From: Streptomyces griseosporeus | GTDB lineage: Bacteria; Actinomycetota; Actinomycetes; Streptomycetales; Streptomycetaceae | DNA length: 64,000 nucleotides | Direction: 5' to 3' | Assembly: GCF_014656055.1 (NCBI RefSeq) | Contig: NZ_BNBR01000002.1 | Location: 685,164 to 749,163, forward strand | Shown here: positions 61,723 through 64,000 of the stretch, one piece after another | Position numbering within the stretch: the stretch's first letter is position 1 | Layout: every line of letters begins with the position of its first letter | Translations under genes and position numbers: made by a program | The notes under the pieces: generated by a model | The model's input: the letters and a program-made list of their open reading frames with translations, nothing else | Told to the model about the DNA's origin: nothing | The model's database searches: none

Positions 61723-62091
61723 TCAGCGCCGGGTCAGACAGAAGGGGTGGCCGGCCGGGTCCAGGAGGACGCGAAAGCGGTCCTCGTCCGGCTGGTGGTC
61801 CGGTTTCGTGGCACCCATGGCCAGCAGCAGGTTCTCGGCCTCGTCGAGGTCGTCGACCGAGAAGTCCAGGTGGAGCTGCTGCGGCACGCCCTGCCCGGGC
61901 CACTGGGGCGGGCGGTGGTCGTCGACCCGCTGGAAGCCCAGGAACAGCCCGTCGTCGCGGAGCAGTCCCGCGAACTCGCCGTCGGAGCGGGGGTGCGGCT
62001 CGTATCCGGTGGCCTGCTGGTAGAACGCGGCCAGCCGGAGGGGGTCGGGGCAGTCGAGCGTGATGGCCGTCAGCTTCATCTGCAGGGGCAC
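61723..62091 (-). CDS. VOC (glyoxalase-fold) protein
   Basis: A 122-residue single-domain VOC protein: MKLTAITLDCPDPLRLAAFYQQATGYEPHPRSDGEFAGLLRDDGLFLGFQRVDDHRPPQWP and QQLHLDFSVDDLDEAENLLLAMGATKPDHQPDEDRFRVLLDPAGHPFCLT. The His in HLDF and the terminal GHPFC are the metal-site positions. Function unknown; it differs from the VOC protein at 25755. GTG 62091 has GGAGG four bases upstream; ATG 62079 is also possible. It is divergent from the rho paralogue. Confidence 0.87.
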   Translation of the reverse strand: MPLQMKLTAITLDCPDPLRLAAFYQQATGYEPHPRSDGEFAGLLRDDGLFLGFQRVDDHRPPQWPGQGVPQQLHLDFSVDDLDEAENLLLAMGATKPDHQPDEDRFRVLLDPAGHPFCLTRR

Positions 62092-62388
62092 GGCACCTCC
62101 GGGGGCGTGGCGCGGTCGGTGCGGCGAGCGTAACGTCACCCGCACGGACGCCGACCCGTCTGCTACACTGCGATCAGCACGTGTGTATGCTTCGTCGTGA
62201 GCGCCGGTGCGGATCATCTCCCCGGTTCTCTTTTTCTTCCTCTCCACCTCCCTCGACGGTGTCGTTCCGTCGTACGTCAGGTGAGTTCTCCCGCCGCCCT
62301 GAGGCGCGCTCAAGTGCCCTCCCGTCTCGCGGCCTCTCCCCTCCCCCGTATGCATCGCCTTCCGTAGTCCGTGAAAGGACCGACCTCC
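62092..62388 (+). promoter_or_regulatory. Long pyrimidine-rich leader of the rho paralogue
   Basis: About 300 bases lie between the divergent VOC gene and the rho start. TACACT at 62164-62169 is a plausible -10, giving a leader of about 210 bases. It contains a 42-base tract nearly free of G (62214-62255, with CTCTTTTTCTTCCTCTCC) and a second tract CCTCTCCCCTCCCCC (62333-62347). C/T-rich, G-poor RNA is what Rho loads on, so autoregulation by early termination is inferred. Confidence 0.55.
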
Positions 62389-63537
<1,149 letters not shown>

Positions 63538-63567
63538 CCCGGCGCCCGCCCACCTCCCGGCGGACCG

Positions 63568-64000
63568 TCAGTGCCGCTTGAACTCGATCGGACCGGCGTT
63601 CATCTGGATCGTCCCGTCGGCCAGCAGCACGGGCCGGCGCTCCGTCATCCGGGCGCTGTAGGCCTCCACATGGCGGATCTCCGCCCCGTCGCCGCCGGTG
63701 AAGTCGACGAGCGCGATGGCCACCCAGTAGCGGGTGCTGGTGTTCTCGAACAGCGGCACGGTGACCGCGGAACCGCGCCCGTCGCTGACGACGACCTTCG
63801 CGCCGAAACTGCGGAACGAGCCGATGCCGTTGCTGACGGCCGAGTACGCGCACAGCAGGACATAGCCCTGCTCGTCGGGGCGCACGATGCGCAGCGTCTC
63901 GCTGCCGGGGACCCGGGCGTCGCCGTCGAGCTTGATGTACGGCGCCTTCTTCAGCGAGCCGCGGACCTTGTAGTAGACGACATCGGCGCGCCTGCCCTGC
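63568..64000 (-). CDS. Protein of unknown function, partial (N-terminus beyond window)
   Basis: The frame is open from the window edge to the stop at 63568, giving about 143 C-terminal residues: ADVVYYKVRGSLKKAPYIKLDGDARVPGSETLRIVRPDEQGYVLLCAYSAVSNGIGSFRSFGAKVVVSDGRGSAVTVPLFENTSTRYWVAIALVDFTGG and an ending DGTIQMNAGPIEFKRH. It is beta-strand-rich, with a faint similarity in style to TerD/stress-type proteins; I do not recognise the family firmly. It is convergent with the rho paralogue. Confidence 0.75.
   Translation of the reverse strand, partial: QGRRADVVYYKVRGSLKKAPYIKLDGDARVPGSETLRIVRPDEQGYVLLCAYSAVSNGIGSFRSFGAKVVVSDGRGSAVTVPLFENTSTRYWVAIALVDFTGGDGAEIRHVEAYSARMTERRPVLLADGTIQMNAGPIEFKRH

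Noticed and set aside
62181..62388. Possible leader peptide before the rho paralogue (MLRRERRCGSSPRFSF...)
   Set aside because: No ribosome site precedes it and the frame runs on out of register into the rho gene; the sequence is better explained as a C/T-rich untranslated leader.
63568..64000. Assignment of the last partial gene to the TerD tellurite-resistance family
   Set aside because: Only the general style (beta-rich, IKLDGD) is suggestive; the specific TerD metal-binding motifs are not visible in the part present.

Overview
The window is very GC-rich, with Streptomyces-style gene starts (GGAGG-type ribosome sites, frequent GTG starts), many one-component regulators and many secreted enzymes. 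It looks like an accessory or arm region of a Streptomyces chromosome. I see no rRNA, tRNA, insertion sequence, CRISPR array or large biosynthetic cluster. About 58 genes and two gene remnants are supported; the first gene (GH65) and the last (unknown) run off the window.

Layout. 1-11.2 kb: a dormancy/hypoxia block resembling the mycobacterial DosR regulon and the Streptomyces OsdRK regulon: GH65 phosphorylase, a DosS-like two-GAF histidine kinase with a NarL-type regulator, a PNPOx-fold flavoprotein, an ATP-grasp protein, phosphoketolase, a STAS protein, an Rv1733c-like membrane protein and an RpiB-type isomerase. A recurring GGGCCG-N2-CGGCCC palindrome sits in three of its promoters. 11.3-16.6 kb: an MFS exporter, a 3-hydroxyisobutyrate-dehydrogenase-like enzyme with a TetR regulator, and a PadR/Old Yellow Enzyme/MarR module. 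16.7-21.8 kb: a 1541-residue secreted protein (DNRLRE, Ig-like repeats, serine protease) followed after one base by a lipoprotein gene. 21.9-26.8 kb: GH13 alpha-glucosidase, a thioesterase-like/ABC-binding-protein pair, a VOC protein, and two head-to-head gene remnants. 26.8-34.3 kb: a levan/fructose locus (GH32 levanase with nested accessory modules, FrcBCA-type ABC importer, LacI regulator) with four LacI-type operators in the shared promoter region. 34.3-41.4 kb: TetR/SDR pair with three perfect operators, PTS-type dihydroxyacetone kinase dhaKLM, GH75 chitosanase, FN3 lipoprotein, a cell-surface protein and a PadR regulator. 41.4-51 kb: FadH-like dienoyl-CoA reductase under a 30-bp perfect palindrome, secreted proteins, a PAS-PAS-GAF-PP2C phosphatase, a PrmC-like methyltransferase, and an ABC-2-like membrane protein with its divergent MarR. 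51-64 kb: a GNAT/quinone-oxidoreductase pair, a sulfite-oxidase-fold protein with its flavin reductase, a second Rv1733c-like protein, acetylxylan esterase, a beta-lactamase-fold esterase, a HutC/GntR regulator, an SMI1-like protein, a methyltransferase, and a divergent second Rho factor.

The region combines carbon scavenging (levan, alpha-glucosides, chitosan, xylan esters, dihydroxyacetone) with stress and dormancy functions, most modules carrying their own regulator and a visible palindromic operator. The most unusual items are the Rho paralogue, whose RNP1 motif lacks both aromatic residues and whose leader is pyrimidine-rich, the DNRLRE/Ig/protease fusion, the nested duplication inside the levanase, and the dormancy palindrome family.
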